From assembly GCA_034190875.2 (NCBI GenBank), contig CM067346.1, positions 9,819,102-9,883,101 on the forward strand: a stretch of 64,000 nucleotides of DNA. The letters are read 5' to 3'. The position numbers and the translations under genes were made by a program. The notes beneath the pieces were generated by a model. It was given only the letters and a program-made list of their open reading frames with translations. It had not been told where the DNA came from and did not search any database. The stretch's first letter is position 1. The number at the start of each line of letters is the position of its first letter. This document shows, one piece after another, positions 25,949-41,290 of the stretch. This DNA is from Urechis unicinctus. Lineage: Eukaryota > Annelida > Polychaeta > Xenopneusta > Urechidae.

Positions 25949-26640
25949 TGCGCATCGGCTTCTGCATAGGCTAGAATTCGCCTCTGCCCCACAAAAACTA
26001 CTTTAGGCAAATTCGAGGATACATTGATACGAATTATCAACTCTGACATGTTATAAAAATTTTTTCTGTTGTGTTCGATAAGAATAATAATATACATTTT
26101 GTTGATGAAATCTGTAGACCCAAAATTAGGCATTTATCCCAAACAACAGTTCATCGGACGTTTCATGGCCGTCAAGCGTGTCTAAAAATGGCGGAATTGA
26201 GATGTGAAAGCAAATTGGTTATCGAAAATCGACTGAAACAAGTGTATACCTTAACACTTGACACAACAAAAGTGGATTTTGTGCTCTTTAGAGCCATTCC
26301 CATTCGAGACGTGTCTATGCCGGAAGGATTTTTTCTGTAAATTTTTTGAATGGTTCCTTATTATCATATGACTGTCACTTTGGGTGCTGATCTCTGTTTG
26401 GGAAAATGAACCTACCGAAAAAGATTGAATTAATGACTGAGTATGACAGTCCAAGTGTTTGCCAATGTAAGTTTGTAGCTAAGGTTTAGTCAGACATCTG
26501 AAAATACAGTGCAATTACATTTCACTATCTAAATAGGTGTTTTGATCGACGAGCGGTTTTCTTTGTCTTATTCTCGCTGATTCATGTTGACTATTCGTGT
26601 TTGTTTATATCTGACGCGCGCTGCTAATTTATAATCGCCA
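25949..26640 (+). repeat. RecQ-helicase-bearing repeat unit, copy 2
   Basis: Direct partner of 7,990-8,970. The leader (GGCTAGAATTCGCCTCTGCC, GATACGAATTATCAA, GACGTTTCATGGCCGT) and the first codons are conserved. Homology is lost after about codon 18 and reappears at 26,579-26,634 (TTGTTTATATCTGACGCGCG), so the helicase part was replaced or deleted. Confidence 0.7.
26188..26340 (+). pseudogene. RecQ-like helicase first-exon stub
   Basis: The frame starting at ATG 26188 reads MAELRCESKLVIENRLKQ, which matches MAAVRCESEFVIQNLLKK of the copy at 8,242. It then runs into unrelated residues (VYTLTLDTT...) before TAA near 26,338. It lacks the Q-motif-like segment and Walker A, so it cannot be a helicase. 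The shared N-terminus, unlike random sequence, shows mostly conservative differences, suggesting that both copies descend from a coding exon. Assignment rests entirely on the paralogy with the 8.2 kb copy. Confidence 0.6.
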
Positions 26641-29600
26641 GCCATACGTTGCTCCCCTGTAAATGTCATTACGATGTGGTTTTTTACAAGCTTCGAGGCA
26701 ATGCAACCCTTCAAGCATGCAGCAGAGAACTGCATCTGCTAGACAGTAAATGAAGGATGTATGCCACCTGCTAGCTCATGTCGTTTTCATAGCCAGTGCC
26801 TTGTCTAAACTAATGATGCCAAATTAATATAATGGTTGCTGGCGGCATTAAAGTCTACATTTGGTCGGATATCCATGCGCACGTTTTTACAAATGTATGC
26901 GAAAAAAAGCAAACCGCATCGACACTGGCTATTGGCATTTGTATGTACCAATTACATGACTGCTATATTGTGTGAAGTGCTGCATCACGGGTCCTTTGTT
27001 GTGTCAATCTCTCAAATCCAATTAAACTGCGTTCGATGAAATATGAAGCCGGAGGGTAAGTTGGACATGTGAGAAAACAAGGACAAATATGGCAAATAAT
27101 TAGCCCAACAAGGACACTTTTTTAGGTTTTCATGACTATTTTGTCTTGGAATAGAACGTTTAGAAACATTTCAGGCCGCGCTCAACATATTTAGATTGAC
27201 TATCGGCTGCTGCAATAGGCTTTATGTCCGTTCACCAGAGTGCATAAATGTGTCTTATATATCCCGCTACTGGCTTTTTATAGCCAATGTGTATGCAATG
27301 CGGTCGTTCCATCTTGCTTAAATGATGCGTGAAGATTCATTGTACTGATTGCGTTGTTGTACAACATATGCTGAATATAGTAGCAAAGATCATCTACTGT
27401 ATCAGAATATATAAAATGGAAGCGAAATCTACCATTCTATATAACATGATATGTGAATGCAGACAACCTCCATTTTAGCGTAGAATTTCTCCGCAAGTAA
27501 ACATGGATGCCTTTATATGGTGTTTGATGTTCGAAATGGAAAATTGTATTGGTCATTTACTGCCATTTATCTGAACAGACTAATACATTAACTTGCTTAG
27601 CATACGCTCAAAAGACCAGGCCTCTGGCAAAATTGATTCTGCGGTATTGGATTGTAAAATATTTGGATAATGAAGAGCCCCGGCAGTCGCTTTACATATG
27701 TGTGTCAGATGCTGAACATATTGCAAAGAATATAAGACTGCGTTGTCATTACTATGTCTATATGTTCACCCATTATCTTATAGAGTATAATTGCGTCATC
27801 GATAGTTTTTTCATCCTTGGTGCACTGATCCATACTCGATACTGCGGTAAAATACTTTACAGGCGGGTGGATAAAGCGGGTAGCTCATACAGCCCATTAC
27901 AGCAAAATCTATCATCAGGTATATCCATTAGACAAGACATTTGGTCACCGCATCAATAATACGTGGAGCTTCATATATTTGTAATATCTGAACTTTTAAT
28001 TGATTGGTCAGTTATTATTTATTTCTTGATGAGTGAGGTAGATGCCACTAAGATCACTAGTTTCATTGGATTAGTCTGCTTTTATAGATCGAATAATCCT
28101 ACAACGTGGTAATGAATCAACTATCATGATGTGAAATCTAAGTGGTCCGCCATTGTGACAACCATCGCTGGTTGTTGCATTACAGCATGCTTAGTTAAGT
28201 GAAGTATGGATGTTGTGATCAACTGCATGTTTTAGTCAATCGTAGATTGGCCATGTTATAACCAGGAGACCCAACTGTATTAAGTTGAACGTCCGTCTGA
28301 TTAGCGGGATTTTGCAACCCGATGCGTAAATCCCATATTATATTAAGTGGGCGATGACAGGTAGCAGGTAACGGTACGGCTATTGCAGTCATCGCTATAT
28401 TTCACCATGGGATTAAATATAATTTTTATGTCACGAAACGTTCGTATCCTAATCCGCTCGTAAAATGGTATATACACTTTACGTGCGATCCTACCACTTG
28501 TATTAACCATAGATTACTACCAAAATGGCGTCTTTAAGGCTAGTTAGATAACGCAGATGCTTAACTAATCCGATTTTTTTCCAGCAGATTGATGTTTAAT
28601 AAACAAAAGGGATGTGCATTGAAAAATTCCCGGTTCCACATATTTTTCCGAACAGACCGAGAGAGGACCTTGAATAAGATAATTGATCTAGCCCTATCAT
28701 CCATCATATAGTGACTAGGGTTTGAGGGATGTCGGGGGCATTTTTGAAAGTAGCGTAGAAGAAGCACAGATTTGCTGTTAAAAGGGTTACTGGTCGTATT
28801 CAGGTAAATCGAACAATTGTCACCATATTGCTTGATGCTCGATATGGTTTAGTTTTCCCCATATATAAAAGGTTAGGTGAAAATATCCTGTAAGGATTGA
28901 AGTCTAGAGATTTGTGCTGTGTTTTCCATCTTTAATCATTATATATTGGTCGAGTTCCGAGACTTTGCCAGGGATGGGATGCATTCAGAGACGGTCCATA
29001 CTCACGGGGTGTCGACAATGAAGCAGATTTGTAGAACCGGTTGCAGCACTTCGGACATTGATTTGCCCGTAATTCGGGTTAATATTGATTAATGTAGCAT
29101 GTTTAAATAGATCGTCCGCTCATGAATACACGTGTCATACAACTGTCAGATTAGACAAAATAAAAAAGGCTGGTTTCCAAGGAAGCATGTGGGTCAATGG
29201 CAGGTTTATCTATCAACATAAAATTTTAACAGAGAATGGAGGGGCTGTCGCATGATGATAGGATGTGCCCTATTCATGTATTTCTAAATACCATGCATTG
29301 AAGAAACTATTAGGGCTGAAAATATACAAAGCAGAACTAATATTAGTATTCCGTTGAAAAGCAAAAAAGGAAATTTTTTATGATATCATAGCCTGAAATG
29401 GCATCAAAACTGCTAAATGGGCCGTGGTATCTGTTCCAACTTACAGACATGTTGCTGCAACAGAAGCGGTTGCAGCTTATTGTCCACCAAAATGTCATTG
29501 AAATTTTCAAGAAACCTTTAACAGTTTACAATTTGAGATTATAACCATACATGTAGTAATGTAGTAATGAGGATATCAGTTTCATCTAAATGAACACATT

Positions 29601-32600
29601 GACAATAAATGTCTGATTATGTTGTGTAATTGAATCAGCATATCTGGATAATCACTTATGCATATGTACCGTGTCTAAACATAATCAATAATCGATCATT
29701 AAATGTCTTTTGTGTCTGTCATTGCATTGTACTTGCACAACTGCCCCCGTCTGGAGTGAACGGCTCTGAATCCAAAGGTAACTGCAGCATCGTAACTGAA
29801 TTGACTGCATAATACCATACAATGAATGGCATTCTAATACCTACACCACATAGTAAGTCCAATGCGATTCACACACTGGGACAATCACAAAGGAATTCTA
29901 AGCAGCTCCCGCAATATATAGAGACAAACAACTACATAGAATTAAGAGATGGCAATATGAGAAAACTGAACATATTAAACTTACCTTAACCCATTCGTTT
30001 ACCTCATCTTCTGTATCCACGCGATTCTTATGAGGCTGCATGTTTTACTATTTAAGATGCATAACATAATGCCATATAACTGTTACGAAATCCACTTACC
30101 ATGTTTTGACATGTGGTACGTGTTAACTCATTCTTCATCTTACTATCATCGAAAGATTGCCTTTACGGTTACCCTTGACAAACTGCGCCTCGACTCTCTA
30201 TGGACTGATCTTTGGTTGAGATTTGCCTTTAAAAAACTACAAATGAAGCGCGTCATTGTTGTCTCTATTCGCTTTTTGTTTAAGCGAAACCCCTGTCCAA
30301 TCCAGTCTTTATCGCCGCTGCGTCTGAGGATGATATAATATATGTTGAATTTGACAATCAACATTAATTACTTTAGCAGAGCAGTACGCAGGTGCATAGA
30401 TGCATCAGGCAACATCGTGTTGTTCCAGGTAAGTATCTTGCCAGCTACATGTTTTTAATCTATTCCGTTTATTTCATAGCTGACGTTGATTTTGAAGGTA
30501 TCGCACGACTTTGGGTTAGTAATGCCACTGTCCGGACATTCAAGAAGTTTGCAGGGTTAAAGTAGAGTTGGCTTCACTGACATGGTCATAGGTGCTACCA
30601 AGGCTTTGAAGACAGTGTATTTCCCGTAATGAATAAACAATGTCCGTTGTCATAATCTCACTATGTGTATATTTTAATTGACCTTATTGTTTTGAATAAT
30701 CTGGCAGCAGCATATTGGTATTTTTAATTTGAGACGGAATCTTGTCTGTGCACCCATCGCCTTACCGAGCATATCACATCATATATACCTCTGTTGGGTA
30801 AAACAATGCTCGAATGAAAAATGAGCTGGCGGAACATTACTTCGGTGTTAAATATTACATAGTCACCGAGACGCCATACAATTCACACCCACATATTTAC
30901 TTACTCGGCAAACACAATTGTATCTAACTTCACCCTAGCCGACCGCATTATTCTTCTTCTTACGTTGTTAATGATAAGCTCTGTCGAAGGGCGTGCAGTT
31001 AGCAATAATTTGCTACGGATCCGCAAAACTGCGAATGAGATAATGAACATTATCAAATTATAGGAAGCATGAAACACTTTTGTCAAAACGTTACAAAACA
31101 CTTTTCTGACACCTTATAAACTAACTGGGATTATTGCATTTCATTTTTTTTTTCTAATGTGAAGGACGGCTTTCTTTTCAAAATAAACGAGACCGAAATG
31201 AAACATTCTCTGCAAAATGCTCGGAGGCCTAGTGTCTGCTTTTAAAGAGAAGACGCCAAGATCGGAAAATACAACATAACAAAATCCTGATGAAATTGTT
31301 GTTATATTCCGTTATTCGGTTTTTTGCTAGGCTGAAGTTGCAAAGTATACGCTAACGGCACCTTAATGATAATTCAAATTTATAACGAAACCTAAAATCA
31401 TTGGTTTTTGCCTTAACGATTGGCATTGTATGAACAACAAAATAATATAACAGGACCAGTACTAGCAATTATCTACATGGAATGGCGTGTACGGACAAGT
31501 CCAGAAACTTTTAAGACGTATGCTGGCTCGCAAAAGCGTAAGCTATCCAATTGGGGATTATTCAGTACATCATTTCATCCGGCTTGCCGTTCACATGACT
31601 GTAAAGTTCCCATTTCTGTCCCCATCGTAAGCAACATGACACGAAGCCTTAATTGCTTACTCCAACCTGTGACTGCACATATGAGTGCATGAACTAACTA
31701 TTCCACGGTTATTTTGTGTTTAGTTTGGTCCTATGCCGTTACACAGATAGATCGATTCATACCGAACGCCCTATTCAAATTGCACCTGCTTCGATAAAAA
31801 GTTCAATAATTGACATCATGCGTGGAAAAATCTCGTCGAATTCATAGATTTGTTTACCAGTGATACATTATGCAGGCGAATAGCATAGATTAAACGCAGT
31901 TTTCTAGTTTGTGTGATTGCAGTATGACACGATTAAGTTGGGATAAAAGGGATATTCAACTATGTCCTATACCGCTTTAACACTGTTTAAGCACATCTGT
32001 TTCAATAAGAACATGAATTGTGGATGAGCAAGGACCAAGTACGATTTTAATCGGCTATTTTCAGTGAGAGATGTCGTGTATTAAAGTCACCACAGGTCGC
32101 ATAAAATGCTGACACATTCCCGTGCGAAACGGTTTACGCCGTTTGCCATTATGATTAGTGGAATGTTGGGTGCAAATGTTATGAAATTGTTGACAATATC
32201 AATAATATACTTCGTAAGCTGTAATGGCTGGAAACCCTTTTATCCCATGGTAATGATAAGAGCAGCTAAGAGCTACTGTCCGGCGATGGAACAAACGCAA
32301 AATACATTGTGACATCGACAGCCTCAGCGCTAGCTAAAGGACTTCATCACCTTAAATCTTGCTTATTGCTCATGGCATTAGTGGTGAAGCTCTTTCGTGT
32401 GTAAAAGGTTGGCTGAGTAATGGAATGCAGAGGCGTAGAGGATTGGACAGACATCATGAACGGTGCTACTAAAGTGTCTGACGTGGGGTCCGTCCATTTG
32501 AAACTCAAACTGTTGTTGCTGACGAAATACTTGGAATATTAGTTACCTTTGAGCACCTAGATTAGGGTCTGTTGAAGTTGAAGGCGTCAATATGCGTAGT

Positions 32601-32860
32601 TATGTCTCGTTAACCTAATGAAATAGCAATTTGAATATATCACATGCTAAACCTCATCCAGAATATACAGGTCGGGTAAATATACCTTCACAATGACAAG
32701 AAAATTGGAAAGGTTTCTAAGGTGAATTATACAGCAAAACACCGATACGTCTTACAAAGGTCAGATTTGAAAGTAACGAAATCGCTGCAAAAGAATGTGA
32801 GGGTCTAACGAAAGCTTCATGCGTAATTTGTAATCGAAGAGTGTTGCTCAATACTTTATA
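26641..32860. other. Gene-free stretch
   Basis: About 6.2 kb. The longest frame is 136 codons (27,549-27,959), with no domain, biased composition or splice context. Other frames of 60-102 codons overlap on both strands. No repeat family of this window was recognised except the short CCAAAATGGCGTCT match at 28,522. Confidence 0.5.
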
Positions 32861-32889
32861 GACATACATATATAAATATATATAAAAGA

Positions 32890-36335
<3,446 letters not shown>

Positions 36336-36440
36336 TCTGGCTCTTATTGCACGGGGTTCAAGCAGTGACTGGGATTCCTGCGGCGTTTATATGAATGATT
36401 TGTCTGAATGTCTTGCCACAAGAAGGTATGCTTGAATTAT
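36336..36440 (+). mobile_element. Possible LINE reverse-transcriptase trace
   Basis: The plus strand reads MNDLSECLATR at about 36,391-36,424, preceded in other frames by GVQ- and GS-like residues. In CR1/Jockey-like reverse transcriptases the order is GVPQGSxLGPxLF-x-IYxNDLxxxL, so this may be a badly decayed palm segment. The following YADD box cannot be found. The match is short and may be chance. Confidence 0.28.
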
Positions 36441-39400
36441 TGATATGCATAAATCACATTTAGGAGTACTACGGATTCTCCCCTAGAAAGAATGATTCTG
36501 CTCATGACAAAATTCTAATTGACACACATTAAATGTAAATAGTCGAGGGTCAACCAGTTTGTAGCTACTGAAACATGCACGCAGCACCGACCATATGTAA
36601 AACAGTGATCGATTACAACTCAGGGATGAGCTCAACAACAGTCAAACTAATAAATTAAACTGAACATGTTGTCGTTTTGCAATCCTGGTAACTAAGCCTA
36701 AATGGTTCGATTTCTGGCATGTGATGGCAGGTGGTATGGATATGCCTAGTAGCTGACTCTCACTATAACGTTTAGACAATTTATCCCAGCCTTCTACATT
36801 AGATTGTGGTCGAGTGAAGTGATGTACGACGGTGTGGGAGTGTTGTTCTAGAAATAATTCGCCCACATTGCCCCGCTCTACGTTCATATATAAACCTAAG
36901 AAAATTCTCAACGGCATCTAAATTCCTTAGACCATTCCATTTAATTTGATACAATAACGCAGTTCAATTACAAACTTATAATGTGCTTTATCATCTGCCA
37001 AATATAATAAACGTCAGACATTTTTTCGCTATAGTCTAGAGCTGTTATTATATTAACATATCGCAATACCTGGGCAGATCGATGCTTACAAGCTATCTAT
37101 AACTAATATGAGAACAAGAGTTGCATCAAGCAGGAAGTTTGCTTACAGCAATGAATTACTAAAAATATGCTGCTTAATATTAATGTTTGATTCAGTCTAA
37201 TTTATCAGGCATCCTAACAACAACTTGTTAAGATAGATAACTTCTGTGTTATGCACTGGAATCAGTCAAGTGAGTAGCATTACAAATGCATACGTAATGC
37301 GTGTCAATACAATACACAATTCAGTAGCGCGGATACATCTATCGTTAAGCAACACAACGCAAGAAGAATGTTAAATGGTGAGTACTCGGATCAGGATCGG
37401 ATACCTAACAAATGTACGGTATAAACAGTACTACCAAATTCCTATTTTGGATTATTACACTTTTATCGGTACATGGTATCAACCACTTCAAAGACATATC
37501 GATATCTATAGTTTGCGAGTACTGCAGCTTAGACAAAGGTCTTGGCAACACGCATCTTCAATATAATCAACCCTAGCTCACAGCAACCTATATAGCTGTA
37601 AACTGTCAATGCATCAGAATGTTCTTTTACACAAAGAAAGCAAAGGTACAAAGCGTGTATGTGTACTTGAAATCTTCATGAAGCATACCTGACGAATGCA
37701 GACATTTACGGCTGTATAAGATTGTTCAGGTTCACAGTACCAATCATAACTTTTCCAGACCCGCAATGGCACAGAGTAATTATGTGTACTGAATATATGG
37801 CGTGGACTGAATATATAAAGTTGTCTCATGTTGTGGTTCTTAATATAACTGATTATCTTCGCCTAATCATGCGCGTAAAACGTTAACGCCATGGTTAGTG
37901 CTTAATCAGCTTAGTGTTCATTCAGTTACTGCATTATTGCTTTGAGCACCAGCCATGCAAATAATATGTGGACGCGCCATTGTACGGAATTACTCAATTG
38001 AAGAACGGATGCCATCTATTTCGCAACGTAAATTGCATATCAAAAATGTTTTAATACAATAACACTTATTGTACCATAGTCCATTTAATACATGAATGAA
38101 ACTGTGGCATGACTGGGAAGACTACAGCCCCATTGCTCAGAAACAACAGAGTATTCTATAAGTGAAGTAATTATATATCTATGCTATATGTGAAGACATT
38201 CTATTTATCGCGCCCTAGGGTAAGGCTTATAAATTATTTTTAACCTTTTATTGCGTGTTCCTTTTAACTTCTTATTTACCAACACGGCTTATGAGTGCAC
38301 AGGTAAACGAAGGTCTCCATCTTTAACTAAGGTTGGTTTATTTTCAGTACAATCCAAAACAAACAGATCACGAGGTGGCAGTGGTTTCATTTGAGTCGAA
38401 GTGATTGTGAATGTTTTTTGGAGTCAAAGTGAGTCTCTTTTGGAGTCTCTCTGGCCTGATTTTGTGATCTTATATACCAAAGCATTGCCTTTACCGCCTC
38501 CATATAAGGAAAGGAATAATCAACCATCCCCAAGCTACCTCCTCATCCAACACATTCCGATAGTATGTATCATACTAGGCATCAGAAATAGACTAGTTGG
38601 CGTGAGGGCGAAGGTAATGGTATGGGAGAGGATGCATAGTCAGTCGGTTGGGATAGAGGGTTGAGATGCTACGCACACAACACGCAAACCACCATGGCCG
38701 GACAAGAATGGAATGCCATAACTCCTTAGCAACCAAGAACTCCTTGAGTGAGCAACAAGCATGTTGTGCAGATATTAATAGACCTACAGATAGTAACAGC
38801 ATCACGCTTAATACTGCCCACAAATCTCGTCATAACATAACATTCCTAACCCGCAGCCATCTTTTTCAAAACAACCTTCATGCATAAATAAATAACTTAC
38901 TCCAAACCAATTAAAATACAAAATCACATTAGCAAATCAGGACAGGATCGTCACACCATTGTTGACACCCAGGTGTATGTAACGTCGCACTTCGCTGGTA
39001 ATTTTTTCAGAGTTTCATATGAGGTAAGCGCATTGAATAGATGTATCTGCTCTTTCGTAAACCGACCAAATTGTATCCTACTTAGTGCATTTAGCGCCTT
39101 GCAATCTCTAAAGGTGTCATCAAGCAGCATATGTCATTGCCTATGCCAACAGATAATTGTTCGCCAGATTCTAAGAGGATTTGATAAAGCATACTCAAAG
39201 AGAATTATTTATAGCTTTCTGATTACACATTGGTAGATGGTATGCTCTATGGGGACACTGTAAAGTCTCTAGATATGCAATAATTATCAGCTGGCATAGA
39301 AATAAGCAACACCGTCATTGTAACATATCAGTGATGGCATCTGTGTCTACACGTAGTAACTGTTAAATGTTAATGTAATATGCTGCAGGATGTATTATAA

Positions 39401-40090
39401 AGAATGATATTTTGTTTCGGTGAAGACGTAATATGTATTGTAGGCACAAGCAGAAGCAGTGATTACAAGTCATAAATTACGCTATTTCACTAGCACTCAT
39501 GCTAAATTCTGCAGTTTTACTGTCGGACAATACTTTTAAAAAAAAACCTCTTGTTGCATTAATTACCAATCAGCAAGCAGCTTCTTTATAAGGGTCTCGA
39601 ATGTAGCGCTGTGGCTTTGGTATGTTTGCATGTACAATAAAACAGAACAAAATTATTCGTATACTAACCAGGATGCATTATATCAATATAACATCATGCA
39701 TTCCAAGCAATATTTGTGTGTTTTCTAGATGAATTATTTTATGATATTCTACTGTGTACAGTTAATATACTCATGCGGTTCTGTTGATCACTTAACGGAA
39801 GTTGATTTTGTATCCTATCAATACCCGGTCGGGATTGCTGTGGCCAATAAGCAAAATCAAACTCGAATGTATGTGATAATACTGGGATAGATGTGCTCCG
39901 GGCTTTACAGATTTTCGATAGTTCCATCACGTAATAAGTGACACGGAAAGCAAAACATTATTGATCGTTTCCTAGAAGTGGTTGTCCAACTTTTTCCTGC
40001 AACCATCCACAAGAAGGTGTGGAAGCCATTTCTGATGTTGAAGTAATCTTGCTATCAGTGAAAGACTTGATCTATATAAAAACAAATGCT
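36441..40090. other. Gene-free stretch
   Basis: About 3.6 kb. The interval 38,400-38,870 is less AT-rich and has frames on both strands, including a minus-strand hydrophobic start (VLSVMLLLSVGLLISA, 38,593-38,823) that looks like a signal peptide or membrane segment. The rest of that frame is featureless and no splice sites stand out, so I do not call it a gene. Confidence 0.5.
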
Positions 40091-41290
40091 TTACGCCTTG
40101 TATTAAAGAAACTGGGCGGGCAAATTGAGAGAGGCGGCAGTTTTGGGCAAAGGGAAGTCAGGGTCTCCAAGCCCTTGGCTGCGGGCCCTGTTTACATGTT
40201 AATGTAACTCATAACTCGCGCCAGGGTCTAGGCTGATTACATCCTTTGAACTGGACAAGCATCCCAGATCGGGGATGCTCCAATCAGAAGCCCTGTCTCT
40301 CGGATACATTCGAGTCATTGTCTCTGATTGGTCAGAGTTACATTTTCCGAACATTCGGCGCCATATTTATTTTTGTACGCTCCGTTCTAAACCTTTTTTT
40401 CGCATGAACTGAATTATTTGCTGTTGCAAAACCATGGAAATGATTCCAACGGAAGCCCTTGATTACGCACAACAGTCGCATGGCGTGGTATTGAAAGATG
40501 GGTCGTGACTGTTTTGCGAATGTGCCTGCAGGGATGGGGAAACATTTTGCTATACGTTGTTAGCTACTGCTCTCAATGCAATGCTTTGAATGGGTCAGGG
40601 TTCGACACCAATGGTTGTCTGCTTGCCCGGAACAAGTGATTTGCCTGGTCAACTTGTCAAACCGGACGAGTGATTTTTATAAGCCTGGTTTGCATTCTGC
40701 AACACCCTGATTTGTTGTTTCACGGTGAGCAGCACCCTTAATCACACAGTCGGCGAGAGAAGCTGACACATAACTGGTCTATTTAACTGACTGTTTTACG
40801 TAAGCATACTATCCTGCAGCTAAGCGATTGCAGCGCTTGTTACAATTTGAACTTATTAGACGCCCCCTATTTCCCAAAAAAATTCAGTGTGCTCTCATTG
40901 GACGCATACCACAACAATGTACATGACGTCACATAAAACCGAGGGAGCATATCACTTGACAGTTTCATGAGCCAGACGCGCGCAACTAAGGTCAATCCTG
41001 GTCACAACCTTTGCGTTGATTGGTCAAGCAGAGGCTGTCACGAAGTTTACCGAACATGTCCTATGAATGTTCAGACGCACCAGTTTTAGTTGTTGTAGAC
41101 TCTAGAGGGAGAAGCGTAGCGGAACCCCTGGAGTCTGGGAAGCAGACTAGGCAAAGGGGAATTTATAAGGTTTGTTAAAGTAATAAAGGTGCTTTGTTTA
41201 CCGCATAAGCAGTCATTGCCTATACTTCTTTTCGCAGCGTTGAAGGATTTTCTGTTGGGACCTGAAGTTATCTCCACGCATTCAGTCTCA
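40091..41290 (+). promoter_or_regulatory. GC-richer, promoter-like patch with CCAAT boxes and a CRE
   Basis: This 1.2 kb stands out from its surroundings by higher GC content. It holds four CCAAT boxes in both orientations (40,280-40,284; ATTGG at 40,327-40,331, 40,897-40,901 and 41,019-41,023), two of them in the context TGATTGGTCA, and a palindromic TGACGTCA (CRE/ATF site) at 40,924-40,931. A GATTGGTCA...CCGAACAT module occurs twice, about 690 bases apart. Such sites are usual in broadly active animal promoters. The patch could be a host promoter or the regulatory end of a mobile element. Nothing downstream is a recognisable gene. Confidence 0.42.
40434..40508 (+). pseudogene. Short frame after a strong Kozak start; possible zinc-finger first exon
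   Basis: AAACCATGG at 40,430-40,438 is a good initiation context just downstream of the CCAAT cluster. It opens a frame reading ALDYAQQSHGVVLKDG before TGA at 40,506, and the codons after the stop continue LFCECACRDGETFCYTLL. A pattern of Tyr-Ala...Gly-Val...Lys-Asp-Gly-x-Leu-Phe-Cys is seen at the start of CGGBP1-like and hAT-transposase-derived zinc fingers, so this may be a decayed example. The evidence is thin and the frame may be fortuitous. Confidence 0.25.

Noticed and set aside
27549-27959. 136-codon plus-strand frame, the longest outside simple repeats and the LINE
   Set aside because: No domain, motif or splice context. One frame of this length in 64 kb of random sequence would not be surprising.
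38593-38823. Minus-strand frame with a signal-peptide-like hydrophobic start
   Set aside because: The rest of the frame has no domain, the opposite strand is also open, and there are no convincing splice sites.
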